A stretch of DNA of 64,000 nucleotides from Chelatococcus sp. HY11 (GTDB lineage: Bacteria > Pseudomonadota > Alphaproteobacteria > Rhizobiales > Beijerinckiaceae): positions 3,216,001-3,280,000 of the forward strand of contig NZ_JAHBRX010000001.1 of assembly GCF_018398335.1 (NCBI RefSeq), written 5' to 3'. The translations under genes were made by a program, and so were the position numbers. Positions within the stretch are counted from its first letter, which is position 1; each line of letters opens with the position of its first letter. The notes beneath the pieces were generated by a model, which saw only the letters and a list, made by a program, of their open reading frames with translations, ran no database searches and was not told the DNA's origin. Positions 17,849-27,822 of the stretch are shown here, one piece after another.

Positions 17849-20594
17849 TACAAAAAACCCGACCGACAAGACGCTGAGCGTGACGTCGAAGACGTTGACG
17901 CTGAAGCGCCCAGTCGAACAGGGCGTAGTGCGCCAGAGCTTCTCCCACGGGCGGACCAAATCCGTCGTGGTTGAGAAGGTGAAGCGTCGCGTCATCGGAC
18001 CGGGCGATGTCAAGGAAGGCGCTCCCGCTGCGCCGACGCCTCCCGTTGCTCCCCCCAAGCCCGCGCCAGCTCCGGCAAGGCCGTCCCAGCGGCCCGGCCA
18101 GCAGCAGTCGCAGCGGCCTGCCGCGCAATCGTCCTCGCGCCCCACCGGCGTGGTCCTGCGGACCTTGACCGACGATGAGCGCGATGCCCGCCTGCAAGCC
18201 TTGACGGAAGCCAAGCGCCGCGAGACCGAAGAGCGCCGCGTGGCCGAGGAAGAGGCGAAGCGTCGCGCTATCCGCGAGGCGCAGGAGCGCGTCGAGCGTG
18301 AGGCGGCGGAAGCCCGCAAGCGCGAGGAAGACGAACGTCGCCGGCAGGAAGATGACCGCAAGCGCAAGGCGGAAGAAGAGGCACGCCGGCGCCTTGGCGC
18401 CGAGACCGCTGGCCAGTCCGCGGCACCGGCGTCCCAAGTACCGCGCGCGGAAGCGCCAGCCGCCTCGCGCCGGCCTGAGACCGCTCCCCCGAGCGGCGGC
18501 GCCGCCGCTCGTCCCGCCGGAGCGGGCCAGCCGAGCGGGGCGCCTCGCCGCGCGCCTTTGAACGCAACCGTTCCCTCCAGCCGTCCGCGGCCGCTTGAAT
18601 CGGAATCGGAAGCGCCGCGTGTCATTCGTCGCCCGAGTGGCGTGCCGGGACGGCCTCCCGCTCCGCCGCCGAAGACCCCGAAAGCGCCGGGGACGGACGA
18701 TCGTCGCCGCGGACGCCTGACGCTCGCCACGGCCCATACGGCCGAGGAGGAGCGCACGCATTCCGCGGCCGCCTATCGCCGTCGCCTGCAGCGCATGAAG
18801 GGTTCCGCGAACGAACCGAAAGAGAAGCTCAGCCGCGAAGTCGTCATTCCTGAGACCATCACGATCCAGGAACTGGCGAACCGCATGGCCGAGCGTGGCG
18901 TCGACGTCATCCGCCTGCTGATGAAACAGGGCGAGATGCACAAGATCACCGACGTGATCGACGCCGACACCGCCCAGCTCATCGCCGAGGAACTCGGCCA
19001 CACTGTCAAGCGCGTGGCTGAATCGGACGTGGAAGAAGGCCTGTTTGACGCTCCCGACCAGGAGGCGACGCTCCTGCCGCGCCCGCCGGTCGTGACCATC
19101 ATGGGCCACGTCGACCACGGCAAGACCTCGCTGCTCGACGCCATCCGCCATGCCAATGTGGTGTCGGGCGAGGCAGGTGGTATCACGCAGCACATCGGCG
19201 CCTACCAGGTGACATCGCCGCTCGGCGGCAAGATCACCTTCATCGACACGCCCGGCCACGCCGCCTTCACGGCGATGCGTGCCCGTGGCGCGAAGGTGAC
19301 GGATATAGTCGTGCTCGTGGTGGCGGCTGATGACGGCGTCATGCCCCAGACGGTTGAAGCCATCAACCACGCCAAGGCGGCCAATGTCCCGCTGATCGTG
19401 GCGATCAACAAGATCGACAAGCCGGAAGCGAACCCGCAGCGCGTGCGCACGGAATTGCTCCAGCACGAGATCGTCGTTGAGTCCCTGGGTGGTGACACCC
19501 TCGAATTCGAGGTCTCGGCGAAGGCCGGCACCAACCTCGACAAGCTCCTGGAAGGCCTGCAGCTTCAGTCCGAAATTCTCGATCTGAAGGCGAACCCCGA
19601 CCGTGCCGCCGAAGGCACCGTCGTCGAGGCCAAGCTCGATCGTGGCCGTGGCCCGGTCGCGACCGTGCTCGTCCAGCGCGGCACGCTGAAGGTCGGCGAC
19701 ATCGTTGTCGCCGGTGCCGAATATGGCCGCGTCCGCGCCCTGATCGCCGATACCGGCGATCAGCTGAAGGAGGCCGGTCCGTCGGTTCCGGCCGAGGTGC
19801 TCGGTTTCAACGGCACGCCCGAGGCCGGCGATCGCGTCGCGGTCGTCGAGAACGAGGCGCGTGCCCGCGAGATCACGGGCTATCGCGAGCGTCAGAAGCG
19901 CGATCGCGCCGCCGCGCGTGGCGTGACGGCAGCCCGCTCGCTGACCGACATGATGCGCGACCTCAAGGAAGGCACAGGCCGCAAGGAGTTCGCGCTCGTC
20001 GTCAAGGGCGACGTGCAGGGCTCGGTCGAGGCCATTGTCGGCGCGCTTGAGAAGATCGGCAACGACGAGGTCAGCGCCCGCGTGCTGCATTCCGGCGTCG
20101 GCGGCATCACCGAGAGCGATGTTACGCTCGCGGAAGCCTTCAACGCGGTCATCCTCGGCTTCAACGTGCGCGCCAACAAGGAAACGCGCGAAGCCGCCGA
20201 GCGCACCGGTGTCGAGATCCGCTACTACAACATCATCTACGACCTCGTGGACGATGTGAAACTGGCGATGTCGGGCCTTCTGGCTCCCACGCTCCGCGAG
20301 CACCGGCTTGGCGAAGCGCAAATCCTCGAGATCTTCGACGTGTCGAAGGTCGGCAAGATCGCTGGTTGCCGCGTGCTGGACGGTACGGTGGAGCGTGGTG
20401 CAAACGTGCGCCTCATCCGCGACAACGTGGTCATCCACGAGGGCAAGCTCAGCCAGCTCAAGCGCTTCAAGGACGATGCGAAGGAAGTCGTCGCCGGTCA
20501 GGAATGCGGCATGGCCTTCGAGAATTATCAGGACATGCGCGCCGGCGATCTCATCGAGTGCTATCGCGTCGAGGAGATCAAGCGCACGCTTTGA
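17841..20594 (+). CDS. infB: translation initiation factor IF-2
   Basis: 917 residues from ATG 17841, which matches the family start ([14 protein letters not shown]); an in-frame ATG at 17811 lies deeper in ylxR. A long disordered Pro/Ala/Arg/Glu region with a charged coiled segment covers about 50-320. The IF2_N motif ([20 protein letters not shown]) follows, then the GTPase: G1 [10 protein letters not shown]3 DTPGHAAF, G4 NKIDKPEA. Domains II-IV end at KRTL. IF-2 places initiator tRNA on the 30S subunit. The stop is followed by a palindromic repeat that separates infB from rbfA. Confidence 0.98.
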   Translation: MSDTKNPTDKTLSVTSKTLTLKRPVEQGVVRQSFSHGRTKSVVVEKVKRRVIGPGDVKEGAPAAPTPPVAPPKPAPAPARPSQRPGQQQSQRPAAQSSSRPTGVVLRTLTDDERDARLQALTEAKRRETEERRVAEEEAKRRAIREAQERVEREAAEARKREEDERRRQEDDRKRKAEEEARRRLGAETAGQSAAPASQVPRAEAPAASRRPETAPPSGGAAARPAGAGQPSGAPRRAPLNATVPSSRPRPLESESEAPRVIRRPSGVPGRPPAPPPKTPKAPGTDDRRRGRLTLATAHTAEEERTHSAAAYRRRLQRMKGSANEPKEKLSREVVIPETITIQELANRMAERGVDVIRLLMKQGEMHKITDVIDADTAQLIAEELGHTVKRVAESDVEEGLFDAPDQEATLLPRPPVVTIMGHVDHGKTSLLDAIRHANVVSGEAGGITQHIGAYQVTSPLGGKITFIDTPGHAAFTAMRARGAKVTDIVVLVVAADDGVMPQTVEAINHAKAANVPLIVAINKIDKPEANPQRVRTELLQHEIVVESLGGDTLEFEVSAKAGTNLDKLLEGLQLQSEILDLKANPDRAAEGTVVEAKLDRGRGPVATVLVQRGTLKVGDIVVAGAEYGRVRALIADTGDQLKEAGPSVPAEVLGFNGTPEAGDRVAVVENEARAREITGYRERQKRDRAAARGVTAARSLTDMMRDLKEGTGRKEFALVVKGDVQGSVEAIVGALEKIGNDEVSARVLHSGVGGITESDVTLAEAFNAVILGFNVRANKETREAAERTGVEIRYYNIIYDLVDDVKLAMSGLLAPTLREHRLGEAQILEIFDVSKVGKIAGCRVLDGTVERGANVRLIRDNVVIHEGKLSQLKRFKDDAKEVVAGQECGMAFENYQDMRAGDLIECYRVEEIKRTL

Positions 20595-20603
20595 TCCGCG
20601 TCG

Positions 20604-20731
20604 CATCATGGCCGGGCTTGGCCCGGCCATCCGATTGGGGGGAGCGCAGCGCTTGGGCTGGCTTCCTCCAAAGAGCTTCGAGGATGAGATAGGCCGATCG
20701 AGATGGCCGGGACAAACCCGGCCATGATGAC
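20604..20731. repeat. paired palindromic intergenic repeat (REP/BIME-like) between infB and rbfA
   Basis: The left part is itself a palindrome, ATGGCCGGGC-TTG-GCCCGGCCAT (20608-20630). The right part is ATGGCCGGG-ACAAA-CCCGGCCAT (20703-20725). Taken together the two ends are inverted copies (CATCATGGCC... / ...GGCCATGATG), separated by about 70 bases. GGCCGGG-type palindromes of this kind are dispersed in Rhizobiales genomes, so a mobile or REP-like origin is likely. Within an operon it may act as a partial terminator or an RNA-stability element. Confidence 0.8.
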
Positions 20732-20774
20732 GGCGATTTATCAGAGCCCGGTCCGATCCCGGGAGGTAGGAACT

Positions 20775-21269
20775 ATGCCGAAAAAGAGATTCGACACGGG
20801 CCCAGGCCCGAGCCAACGCGCGTTGCGCGTCGGCGAGCTTGTCCGTCATGCGATGGCCGAGATATTGACGCGCGGCGATCTGATCGACGACGTCGTCACC
20901 TCACATGTGATCACCATCCCCGAAGTGCGGATGTCGCCCGATCTCAAGCTGGCGACGATCTATGTCATGCCGCTCGGCGGCAAGGACGAGAAGGCGGTGG
21001 TCGAAGCCCTGCAGCGCCATCGCCGCTTCCTGCGCGGAGAACTCGCGCGGCGCCTCAGCATCAAATTCATGCCCGATATCCGCTTTCGCCTCGACGAGAG
21101 TTTCGACGAGGCGGCTCGCATCGACGGCCTGCTGCATTCCAGCAAGGTGCAGGCCGACCTCGCGCCTCACAGGGGTGAGGATGACGACGAGGACGATGCG
21201 GACGCGGATGGCATGAACTCTCACCCGTATGCCCGTCCCTCAAAAGCAGATGATGATGAGACCCCTTGA
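20775..21269 (+). CDS. rbfA: 30S ribosome-binding factor RbfA
   Basis: 164 residues from ATG 20775, with a strong gggaggtagg site. The KH-like RbfA core ([14 protein letters not shown], then [14 protein letters not shown], then [16 protein letters not shown]) covers about 15-130. The Asp/Glu-rich tail ([10 protein letters not shown]) is typical of alphaproteobacteria. RbfA matures the 5' end of 16S rRNA and is needed in the cold. It follows the palindromic repeat, so its expression may be reduced relative to infB or be driven from within. The stop lies 10 bases before the chosen truB start. Confidence 0.95.
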   Translation: MPKKRFDTGPGPSQRALRVGELVRHAMAEILTRGDLIDDVVTSHVITIPEVRMSPDLKLATIYVMPLGGKDEKAVVEALQRHRRFLRGELARRLSIKFMPDIRFRLDESFDEAARIDGLLHSSKVQADLAPHRGEDDDEDDADADGMNSHPYARPSKADDDETP

Positions 21270-21279
21270 GCGCGCCACG

Positions 21280-22272
21280 ATGAGCGACATCGCCGACGAG
21301 CCCCCCAGCCTCCCGCCCTCGCACGCCACACCCTCTTCGGGCCGTGGCCAGCAGCCCCCGCGCCGCAAGCGGGACGTGCACGGCTGGGTGGTGCTCGACA
21401 AGCCGGTGGGCATGACCTCGACCCATGCGGTGGCTGTGGTAAAGCGGGTCCTGCACGCGAAGAAGGCTGGCCACGCCGGCACGCTTGATCCGCTCGCGTC
21501 GGGGCTCCTGCCGATCGCGCTCGGTGAGGCCACGAAGACCGTGCCTTTCGTGATGGACGGCCGCAAGGCGTACCAATTTACCGTCACCTGGGGCAGCCAG
21601 ACCGATACGGACGACACCGAGGGCAGCGTTACGGCGACCAGCGAGGCGCGCCCGGACGAGGCCGCCATTCTGGCTGTCCTGCCACGTTTCAGCGGCGATA
21701 TCATGCAGGTGCCGCCACGCTTCTCCGCGATCAAGATCGCCGGTGAGCGCGCCTATGATCTGGCGCGCGGCGGTGAAGTGGTTGAACTCGAGGCAAGGCC
21801 GGTCCGGATCGACCGGCTCACGCTCATCAGTCACACGCCGGACCACAGCGTTTTCGAGGCGGAATGCGGCAAGGGTACCTATGTCCGCGCCATCGCGCGC
21901 GATCTCGGCCTTGCCATCGGCTGCTACGGCCATGTCTCCGCCCTGCGGCGGACACGGGTCGGGCCGTTCAATACCGACCGCTCCATCTCGCTCGAAGACC
22001 TCCAGAAAGCCGGACAGGCGGCGCCCGGCGAGGCGCTCGCGGCCGTTCTTCCCGTGGACGCGGCTTTGGATGATCTGCCTTCGGTCGCCGTCAGCCGGCC
22101 CGATGCCGCGCGGCTGGCACGTGGCCAGGGCGTTCTGCTGCGTGGCCGCGACGCGCCGATCATCGAGGGGCCCCTGTCGGTCACCTGCCAAGGACGTCTG
22201 GTGGCCGTCGCCGACATCGCCGGCGGTGAGATCGTGCCGCGGCGCGTCTTCAACCTGTCAGGCGGATTGTGA
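21280..22272 (+). CDS. truB: tRNA pseudouridine(55) synthase TruB
   Basis: 330 residues from ATG 21280. In-frame ATGs at 21250-21258 inside rbfA are alternatives; none has a decisive ribosome site. The catalytic motif is GHAGTLDPLASGLLPI (Asp nucleophile). PPRFSAIKIAGERAYDLAR and the ECGKGTYVRAIARDLG segment are also diagnostic. The C-terminal PUA-like part follows. It makes pseudouridine 55 in the T-loop of tRNAs. An N-terminal Pro/Ser/Arg-rich extension of about 35 residues precedes the HGWVVLDKP start of the fold. Confidence 0.96.
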   Translation: MSDIADEPPSLPPSHATPSSGRGQQPPRRKRDVHGWVVLDKPVGMTSTHAVAVVKRVLHAKKAGHAGTLDPLASGLLPIALGEATKTVPFVMDGRKAYQFTVTWGSQTDTDDTEGSVTATSEARPDEAAILAVLPRFSGDIMQVPPRFSAIKIAGERAYDLARGGEVVELEARPVRIDRLTLISHTPDHSVFEAECGKGTYVRAIARDLGLAIGCYGHVSALRRTRVGPFNTDRSISLEDLQKAGQAAPGEALAAVLPVDAALDDLPSVAVSRPDAARLARGQGVLLRGRDAPIIEGPLSVTCQGRLVAVADIAGGEIVPRRVFNLSGGL

Positions 22273-22357
22273 GCGCCGAGCAACGGCCTCCATCTTAGCG
22301 GCCGTCAAGCGTAACCACGCTTCACGCTGGCTTTCCCACGCAATTCGTGTATAGCAC

Positions 22358-22382
22358 GGCAGCATGCGGCATGTGTGCTGCC
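22358..22382 (+). promoter_or_regulatory. hairpin in the rpsO leader
   Basis: Perfect 7-bp arms, GGCAGCA (22358-22364) and TGCTGCC (22376-22382), around an 11-base loop. It begins 2 bases after a TATAGC hexamer (22350-22355) that could be a -10 box, so the hairpin would lie at the very 5' end of an rpsO transcript. S15 autoregulates through leader structures in several bacteria; that role here is inference. Confidence 0.4.
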
Positions 22383-22436
22383 TCAACAGACCTCGCTGGA
22401 CGACATCCCGGCCAGGCCAACGTCAAGGAGATACCG

Positions 22437-22706
22437 ATGTCGATCACAGCCGAGCGCAAGCAAGAGCTTCTCAAGGACTATGGACGGGTCGCCAACGACA
22501 CCGGCTCTCCCGAGGTGCAGATTGCGATCCTGACCACGCGCATCGTCAATCTGACCGAGCATTTCCGCACTCACGCGAAGGACAACCACTCGCGTCGCGG
22601 ACTGCTGAAGATGGTTTCGCAGCGCCGTTCGCTGCTCGACTACCTGAAGAAGAAGGACGAAGCCCGTTACCGCAGCCTGATCGAGCGCCTCGGCCTCCGT
22701 CGCTGA
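22437..22706 (+). CDS. rpsO: 30S ribosomal protein S15
   Basis: 89 residues, exactly the family length. It starts at ATG 22437 with aaggag 6 bases upstream. Diagnostic segments are [34 protein letters not shown] and [10 protein letters not shown]. It binds 16S rRNA helices h20-h22 early in 30S assembly. It lies between truB and pnp, as in most proteobacteria. Confidence 0.99.
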   Translation: MSITAERKQELLKDYGRVANDTGSPEVQIAILTTRIVNLTEHFRTHAKDNHSRRGLLKMVSQRRSLLDYLKKKDEARYRSLIERLGLRR

Positions 22707-23387
22707 TCGGCATCGCGATCCCGCCGCCGGACACGGTGCCGGGATCGTCTCGTATCAGGCCCCGACAACAAGGATGGCGTGCCCGATCTTCAGCGGCTCG
22801 CCTCCTCCAGGCATCCGCGCCCTTGGCTTTCCGAATGACTCAGACGCGGATGTTAAAGAGAAGAGCGATCGTTCTGATCCGATCAGGCCCATCCGCTCTG
22901 GCGTAGTTGAGTGCGTGGCCGCAACCGACTGTTCGGCTGTAGACAACGTTAGGACGTCGGCCCCCCGTAGGGTCGAAATAACAGCGGGCCATGTCGGCCT
23001 GCCGGAGAACCGGGCGGTTGGGATTGCTCGGCAGTGGCTCGCAAGGGGTAGTGTACCCACCATCGCGACCACACTCCGAACCGCAGCATGGTGCTGCGAT
23101 AGGCACGTATCGTGAAAATGGCCGCTTGGCCGTGTTTTGCGCTGCGTCCCCGGGCGGACAGCAAGGGTTGACCGCCCTTCGTGAGGGACACGCGGACTTC
23201 GTCCGGCGGCTTCCCTTAGACAGGTTGCTTGAACGGCCAGGCGTGCTGCGTGAACGGCCGGGCCAGACGACCATGGCAGGATCGCCGGATGCTCATCAAG
23301 AGATCGAGCCTCTCGCCGTCTTGCTCATGGCGTCGCCTCAAGCGGCTCAAGGCCTTCGGGCCCGAAAGACCATGAGAGATAGAACCC
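22707..23387. other. long rpsO-pnp intergenic region / probable pnp leader
   Basis: 681 bases with no credible gene: frames here lack ribosome sites and protein-like composition. Structure seen: GATCCCG...CGGGATC just after rpsO; CATCCGCG...CGCGGATG in the first 150 bases; and two copies of TGAACGGCC(A/G)GGC near 23230-23270. PNPase genes are often autoregulated through RNase III-cleaved leader hairpins, so a long structured pnp leader is plausible. A small RNA cannot be excluded. Confidence 0.5.
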
Positions 23388-25523
23388 ATGTTCGACATTC
23401 AACGTGAAGAGATCAATTGGGGCGGCACCACGCTGACCCTCGAGACGGGCCGCATCGCCCGCCAGGCTGATGGCGCGGTTCTCGCGACCTACGGCGAGAC
23501 GACGGTTCTCGCGACGGTCGTCGCGGCCAAGGAGCCCAAGCCCGGCATCGACTTCATGCCGCTCACCGTAAACTACCAGGAAAAGGCCTATGCCGCCGGC
23601 CGCATTCCCGGTGGTTATTTCAAGCGTGAAGGCCGTCCTTCCGAGAAGGAGACCCTGGTCTCCCGTCTGATCGACCGCCCGATCCGTCCGCTGTTCCTCG
23701 ACGGCTGGCGCAATGACACCCAGGTCATCGTCACCGTGCTCACGCACGACCTAGAGAACGATCCCGACATCGTATCGATGGTCGCCGCTTCCGCTGCCTT
23801 GACCCTGTCGGGCGTACCCTTCACCGGGCCCGTCGGCGCGGCGCGCGTCGGCTATGTCAAGGGCGAGTACAAACTCAACCCGCCTGTCACCGAGAAAGAG
23901 GCCTCCGACCTCGACCTCGTCGTCGCCGGCACCGCGGATGCCGTGCTGATGGTGGAGTCGGAAGCCAAGGAGCTTTCGGAAGAGGTGATGCTCGGCGCCG
24001 TGATGTTCGGTCACAACGCCTTCCAGCCGGTGATCGAGGCCATCATCCGTCTCGCGGAGAAAGCCGCGAAAGAGCCGCGCGATATCGCCGCGCCTGATGT
24101 CTCGGACGTCGAGAAAGCGGTTCTCGAGATCGCCGAGGCTGACCTGCGCGCCGCCTATCAGATCGTCGACAAGCAGAGCCGCTATAACGCGGTCGATGCC
24201 GCCAAGGCCAAGGTCGTCGCGGCCCTTCTGCCGGAAGAAGGCGAGGCGCGTTTCCCCGCCGAGCAGGTCAAGTCCGTGTTCAAGGAAGTCCAGGCCAAGA
24301 TCGTGCGCTGGAACATCCTCGACACCGGCACGCGCATCGACGGCCGCGACGTCAAGACGGTCCGCCCGATCGTCTCGGAAGTCGGGCTCCTGCCGCGCAC
24401 CCACGGCTCCGCCCTCTTCACTCGCGGCGAGACGCAGGCCCTGGTGGTCGCGACGCTGGGCACCGGTGACGACGAGCAGTTCGTCGACTCGCTGGAAGGC
24501 ACCTACAAGGAAACCTTCCTGCTGCACTACAATTTCCCTCCCTACTCCGTCGGCGAGACGGGCCGCATGGGTTCGCCGGGCCGCCGCGAGATCGGCCATG
24601 GCAAGCTCGCATGGCGCGCCGTGCATCCCATGCTGCCGCCGCACCACGAGTTCCCCTACACCCTGCGCGTCGTCTCGGAGATCACCGAGTCCAACGGTTC
24701 GTCCTCGATGGCGACCGTCTGCGGCACGTCGCTGTCGCTGATGGACGCGGGCGTGCCGCTGCGCCGGCCGGTGGCCGGCATCGCCATGGGCCTGATCCTG
24801 GAAGGCGAGCGCTACGCGGTGCTCTCCGACATCCTGGGCGACGAGGACCATCTCGGCGACATGGACTTCAAGGTGGCTGGCACCGACCAGGGCATCACCG
24901 CCCTGCAGATGGACATCAAGATCGCCGGCATCACCGAGGAGATCATGAAGGTCGCCCTCGACCAGGCCAAGGGCGGCCGTCTGCACATCCTCGGCGAGAT
25001 GGGCAAGGCGCTGACCTCGGCTCGCGCCGAGCTCGGTGAATATGCCCCGCGCATCGAGACCATCAAGATCCCGCAGGACAAGATCCGCGAGGTCATCGGT
25101 TCGGGCGGCAAGGTCATCCGCGAGATCGTCGAGAAGACGGGCGCCAAGATCGACATCGGCGACGACGGCACCGTCAAGGTCGCGTCGTCGGATGGGAAGT
25201 CCATCACCGCCGCCATCAACTGGATCAAGGGCATCGCCGCCGAGCCGGAGCTGAACGCGATCTATGAGGGCACGGTGGTGAAGACCACGGACTTCGGCGC
25301 CTTCGTGAACTTCTTCGGCTCCCGCGACGGCCTCGTCCACATCTCCCAGCTCGCGCCGCAGCGGGTTCAGAAGGTGACGGACGTGGTCAAGGAGGGCCAG
25401 AAGGTCAAGGTCAAGCTTCTCGGCTTTGACGAGCGCGGCAAGGTCCGCCTCTCCATGAAGGCGGTCGACCAGGAGACGGGCGAGGACCTCGAGTCCAAGC
25501 AGAAGGATGGCACCGCCGAGTAA
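23388..25523 (+). CDS. pnp: polyribonucleotide nucleotidyltransferase (PNPase)
   Basis: 711 residues, full length. Two RNase PH domains (first from about 10; second from about 310, with [16 protein letters not shown] and the [10 protein letters not shown] loop) are joined by the helical linker. A KH domain ([20 protein letters not shown]) and an S1 domain ([19 protein letters not shown]) follow. It is a phosphate-dependent 3'-5' exoribonuclease and polymerase, part of the degradosome with RNase E. It is the last gene of the cluster and is followed by a strong terminator. Confidence 0.99.
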   Translation: MFDIQREEINWGGTTLTLETGRIARQADGAVLATYGETTVLATVVAAKEPKPGIDFMPLTVNYQEKAYAAGRIPGGYFKREGRPSEKETLVSRLIDRPIRPLFLDGWRNDTQVIVTVLTHDLENDPDIVSMVAASAALTLSGVPFTGPVGAARVGYVKGEYKLNPPVTEKEASDLDLVVAGTADAVLMVESEAKELSEEVMLGAVMFGHNAFQPVIEAIIRLAEKAAKEPRDIAAPDVSDVEKAVLEIAEADLRAAYQIVDKQSRYNAVDAAKAKVVAALLPEEGEARFPAEQVKSVFKEVQAKIVRWNILDTGTRIDGRDVKTVRPIVSEVGLLPRTHGSALFTRGETQALVVATLGTGDDEQFVDSLEGTYKETFLLHYNFPPYSVGETGRMGSPGRREIGHGKLAWRAVHPMLPPHHEFPYTLRVVSEITESNGSSSMATVCGTSLSLMDAGVPLRRPVAGIAMGLILEGERYAVLSDILGDEDHLGDMDFKVAGTDQGITALQMDIKIAGITEEIMKVALDQAKGGRLHILGEMGKALTSARAELGEYAPRIETIKIPQDKIREVIGSGGKVIREIVEKTGAKIDIGDDGTVKVASSDGKSITAAINWIKGIAAEPELNAIYEGTVVKTTDFGAFVNFFGSRDGLVHISQLAPQRVQKVTDVVKEGQKVKVKLLGFDERGKVRLSMKAVDQETGEDLESKQKDGTAE

Positions 25524-25550
25524 GGCGCTGCCCTTCGCATTCCAAAATGA

Positions 25551-25579
25551 AAAGGCCGGCTTGCGCCGGCCTTTTTTAT
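25551..25579 (+). terminator. intrinsic terminator of pnp
   Basis: The stem AAGGCCGGC / GCCGGCCTT with a TTGC loop, followed by a T-rich tail, about 30 bases after the pnp stop. Confidence 0.93.
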
Positions 25580-25616
25580 TGCGGTCTTCAGCAATCCACT
25601 CAGGCGCGGATCGATC

Positions 25617-25656
25617 CAAGTCCGCGTGTAACCCAGCAAGTCCGCGTGCAACGTAG
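25617..25656. repeat. short 20-bp direct repeat in the pnp-cysK gap
   Basis: CAAGTCCGCGTGTAACCCAG is followed directly by the near copy CAAGTCCGCGTGCAACGTAG. It lies between convergent genes and has no evident function. Confidence 0.55.
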
Positions 25657-25830
25657 CGCTTGGAAGCCCGCGGAAACTCGCCCTCGGGCAAGACAAACCA
25701 CACGCAGTTCACTGCGGTAGGCAACCACGAGCGGCATCGTCCCTACTCACCGGACCTGGCGTTATTGGCCAGCCCCGGGGTGACATAATGTGAAGTTTTG
25801 CTTCAGTGGCGGGACAAGCCGAGGCCCCGC

Positions 25831-26802
25831 TTACAGCCCCTCGAACAGGGCGGTAGAGAGATAGCGTTCGGCGAAATCGGGAACGATCAGCACGATCGTC
25901 TTGCCGGCCGATTCCGGACGGGCCGCGACTTCGAGGGCCGCCGCCAGCGCCGCACCCGCCGAGATGCCGACGGGAATGCCCTCCGTCCGGGCAAGCAGGC
26001 GCGAGGTGTCGAAAGCCGTCTGATTGCCGACTGTGACGACCTCGTCGATCACGGACCGATCCAGGACCTCCGGCACGAAACCGGCGCCGATGCCCTGAAT
26101 CTTGTGGGGGCCTGGCTGGCCGCCCGACAGCACGGGTGAATCCTCAGGCTCGACCGCGACGACATGGAGGGAGGGCTTGCGCGGCTTCAATACCTGGCCG
26201 ATGCCGGTGATCGTGCCGCCCGTGCCGACACCCGCGACGACGATATCGACCTCACCCTTGGTGTCGTTCCAGATCTCTTCAGCGGTCGTGCGCCGGTGGA
26301 TGTCCGGGTTAGCCGGATTATGGAACTGCTGCGGGATGATCGATCCGGGGATAGAGGCCTTAAGCTCCTCGGCGCGGTTGATGGCGCCACGCATCCCCTG
26401 GGGTCCTGGGGTCAGCTCAAGCTCCGCGCCGAGCAGCGACAGCATCTTGCGCCGCTCGATCGACATCGTCTCCGGCATCACCAGAATGAGGCGATAACCC
26501 CGGGCGGCCGCGACGAAGGCGAGCGCGATACCCGTATTGCCCGAGGTCGGTTCGATCAGTGTCGCGCCCGGCTTGATGAGCCCCTGCTCTTCGAGAGCCG
26601 CGATCATATTGACGCCGATGCGGTCCTTCACGCTCGCGATCGGGTTGAAGAACTCGAGCTTGGCGAGCAGGCGGGCCTTCAGGCCGCGTTCCTGCTCCAA
26701 TCGATGAAGCCGAACGAGCGGGGTATCACCGATCGTCTCGGTGATGGAGTCGTATACGCGGCCACGGCCTGGTCCCGTGGATGCACTCGATTTGTCCGCC
26801 AT
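25831..26802 (-). CDS. cysK: cysteine synthase A (O-acetylserine sulfhydrylase)
   Basis: 323 residues. A fold-type II PLP enzyme: the Schiff-base lysine is in [11 protein letters not shown], the asparagine loop is [11 protein letters not shown], and the phosphate-binding GTGGTITG and C-terminal [10 protein letters not shown] segments are present. It combines O-acetylserine with sulfide to make cysteine. It is last in a minus-strand run after an Rrf2-type regulator, with 90 bases between. A perfect palindrome overlaps the rrf2 stop just upstream, which suggests specific control by that regulator. The AT-rich sequence after the palindrome could hold a cysK promoter. Confidence 0.96.
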   Translation of the reverse strand: MADKSSASTGPGRGRVYDSITETIGDTPLVRLHRLEQERGLKARLLAKLEFFNPIASVKDRIGVNMIAALEEQGLIKPGATLIEPTSGNTGIALAFVAAARGYRLILVMPETMSIERRKMLSLLGAELELTPGPQGMRGAINRAEELKASIPGSIIPQQFHNPANPDIHRRTTAEEIWNDTKGEVDIVVAGVGTGGTITGIGQVLKPRKPSLHVVAVEPEDSPVLSGGQPGPHKIQGIGAGFVPEVLDRSVIDEVVTVGNQTAFDTSRLLARTEGIPVGISAGAALAAALEVAARPESAGKTIVLIVPDFAERYLSTALFEGL

Positions 26803-26882
26803 GGCGCTTCTCCGTTGCGCTGGAAATCCGTCCCGGGTTGATCCCAGCGTTCATATAACAACAATATAGAGATGATTAAAAT

Positions 26883-26906
26883 ATTTTACGATCTAAATCG
26901 TAAAAT
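26883..26906. promoter_or_regulatory. perfect palindrome between rrf2 and cysK, candidate Rrf2 operator
   Basis: Arms ATTTTACGAT (26883-26892) and ATCGTAAAAT (26897-26906) around 4 bases: 20 matched bases with no mismatch. It overlaps the rrf2 stop codon and sits about 80 bases upstream of the cysK start. It is AT-rich in a GC-rich neighbourhood and lacks the GC-rich stem of a normal terminator. This fits an operator for the dimeric Rrf2-family protein encoded beside it. Confidence 0.65.
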
Positions 26907-27342
26907 CTTCCGCGGCGGCAGGCGTGGCGAAAACCGCCGTCGCATCCGCCTTGCGGCAAAGGTCCTCGACGGTGATCTGATCGAGCTTCGCCAGGAATGT
27001 CTCGCTGGCGTCACGAATCGTCGGCCCTATGACGCGATCGACGAGAACCGAATCGGGAACCGGCAGGCCACTCTCATCATCACCGTCCATGGCTGCCCGC
27101 ACGATGTCGCCGGCCGAGATCCGGCGGCGTTCCCGCGCCAGCTCATAGCCGCCGCGTGGGCCGCGCACCCCTTTCAGAATTCCGGCGCGAACGAGCTGCT
27201 GCAGCACTGTTTCCAGATGCCGCGGCGGCAAGTTGTGGCGTGCAGCGAGAAATTTCGCCGCGACTGGGGTTGGCCGCGCATGGATAGCGACATCAACGAC
27301 CGCGGCAACGGCCAGAAGGCTGCGCCTGGAGAGCAAGATCAT
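26893..27342 (-). CDS. Rrf2-family transcriptional regulator, probably of cysteine synthesis
   Basis: 149 residues. The N-terminal winged helix (LLAVAAVVDVAIHARPTPVA, then NLPPRHLETVLQQLVRAGIL, then GVRGPRGGYELAR) is the Rrf2 fold. Only one cysteine (DLCRKAD) is present, so it lacks the three-Cys cluster ligands of IscR/NsrR/RirA. It more resembles CymR-type Rrf2 proteins that sense cysteine metabolism. It is encoded directly upstream of cysK and downstream of dut (27 bases). The neighbouring palindrome is the likely binding site. Confidence 0.88.
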   Translation of the reverse strand: MILLSRRSLLAVAAVVDVAIHARPTPVAAKFLAARHNLPPRHLETVLQQLVRAGILKGVRGPRGGYELARERRRISAGDIVRAAMDGDDESGLPVPDSVLVDRVIGPTIRDASETFLAKLDQITVEDLCRKADATAVFATPAAAEDFTI

Positions 27343-27369
27343 GGCGGATGGCTCCTCTCGATTAAGTCA

Positions 27370-27822
27370 TCACGTGCCGGTCGAGCCGAAGCCCCCGCTG
27401 CCGCGCGCTGTCTCGTCGAAGGTCTCGACTTCGCGCAACGCGACCTGAATGACCGGCGCGACGACAAGTTGGGCGACGCGCATGCCGCGCGTGATGACAA
27501 CAGGCTCCTGGCCCAGATTGATCAGGATGACGCCCAGTTCGCCGCGGTAATCCGCATCGACGGTGCCAGGCGCATTGGCAACGGTCAGTCCCTGCTTGAG
27601 GGCAAGTCCGGAGCGCGGCCGCACCTGTCCCTCATAACCGCGCGGCAGGGCAATCACGAGCCCGGTGGGCACCAGCGCGCGGGAGCCGGGCTGGAGCGTC
27701 AACGGCTGCCCCTCCGGCACGGCCGCGGTGAGATCCATCCCGGCCGCATCCGGTGTCTCGTAACGCGGCATCGGCAGGCCCTCGGCGTGCGCCAAACGGC
27801 GCAACCCCACTTCAACGCTCAT
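27370..27822 (-). CDS. dut: dUTP diphosphatase
   Basis: 150 residues with the five trimeric dUTPase motifs: [10 protein letters not shown]-like (AGMDLTAAV), [28 protein letters not shown], the RGMRVAQLV segment, and the P-loop-like C-terminal [11 protein letters not shown]. It hydrolyses dUTP to dUMP and diphosphate, keeping uracil out of DNA. The ATG overlaps the coaBC stop (ATGA), so the two are translationally coupled, as is common in Rhizobiales. Confidence 0.97.
   Translation of the reverse strand: MSVEVGLRRLAHAEGLPMPRYETPDAAGMDLTAAVPEGQPLTLQPGSRALVPTGLVIALPRGYEGQVRPRSGLALKQGLTVANAPGTVDADYRGELGVILINLGQEPVVITRGMRVAQLVVAPVIQVALREVETFDETARGSGGFGSTGT

Noticed and set aside
17697-20849. A 1050-codon open frame antisense to infB
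   Set aside because: It is a mirror of the GC-rich codon pattern of infB. Its product has no family features and infB is certain.
22991-23407. An open frame in the rpsO-pnp gap running into pnp
   Set aside because: No ribosome site or family likeness; it overlaps the certain pnp start in another frame.
26893-27342. IscR or RirA assignment for the Rrf2 protein
   Set aside because: The protein has one cysteine, not the three needed for cluster binding, and no isc/suf genes are adjacent.
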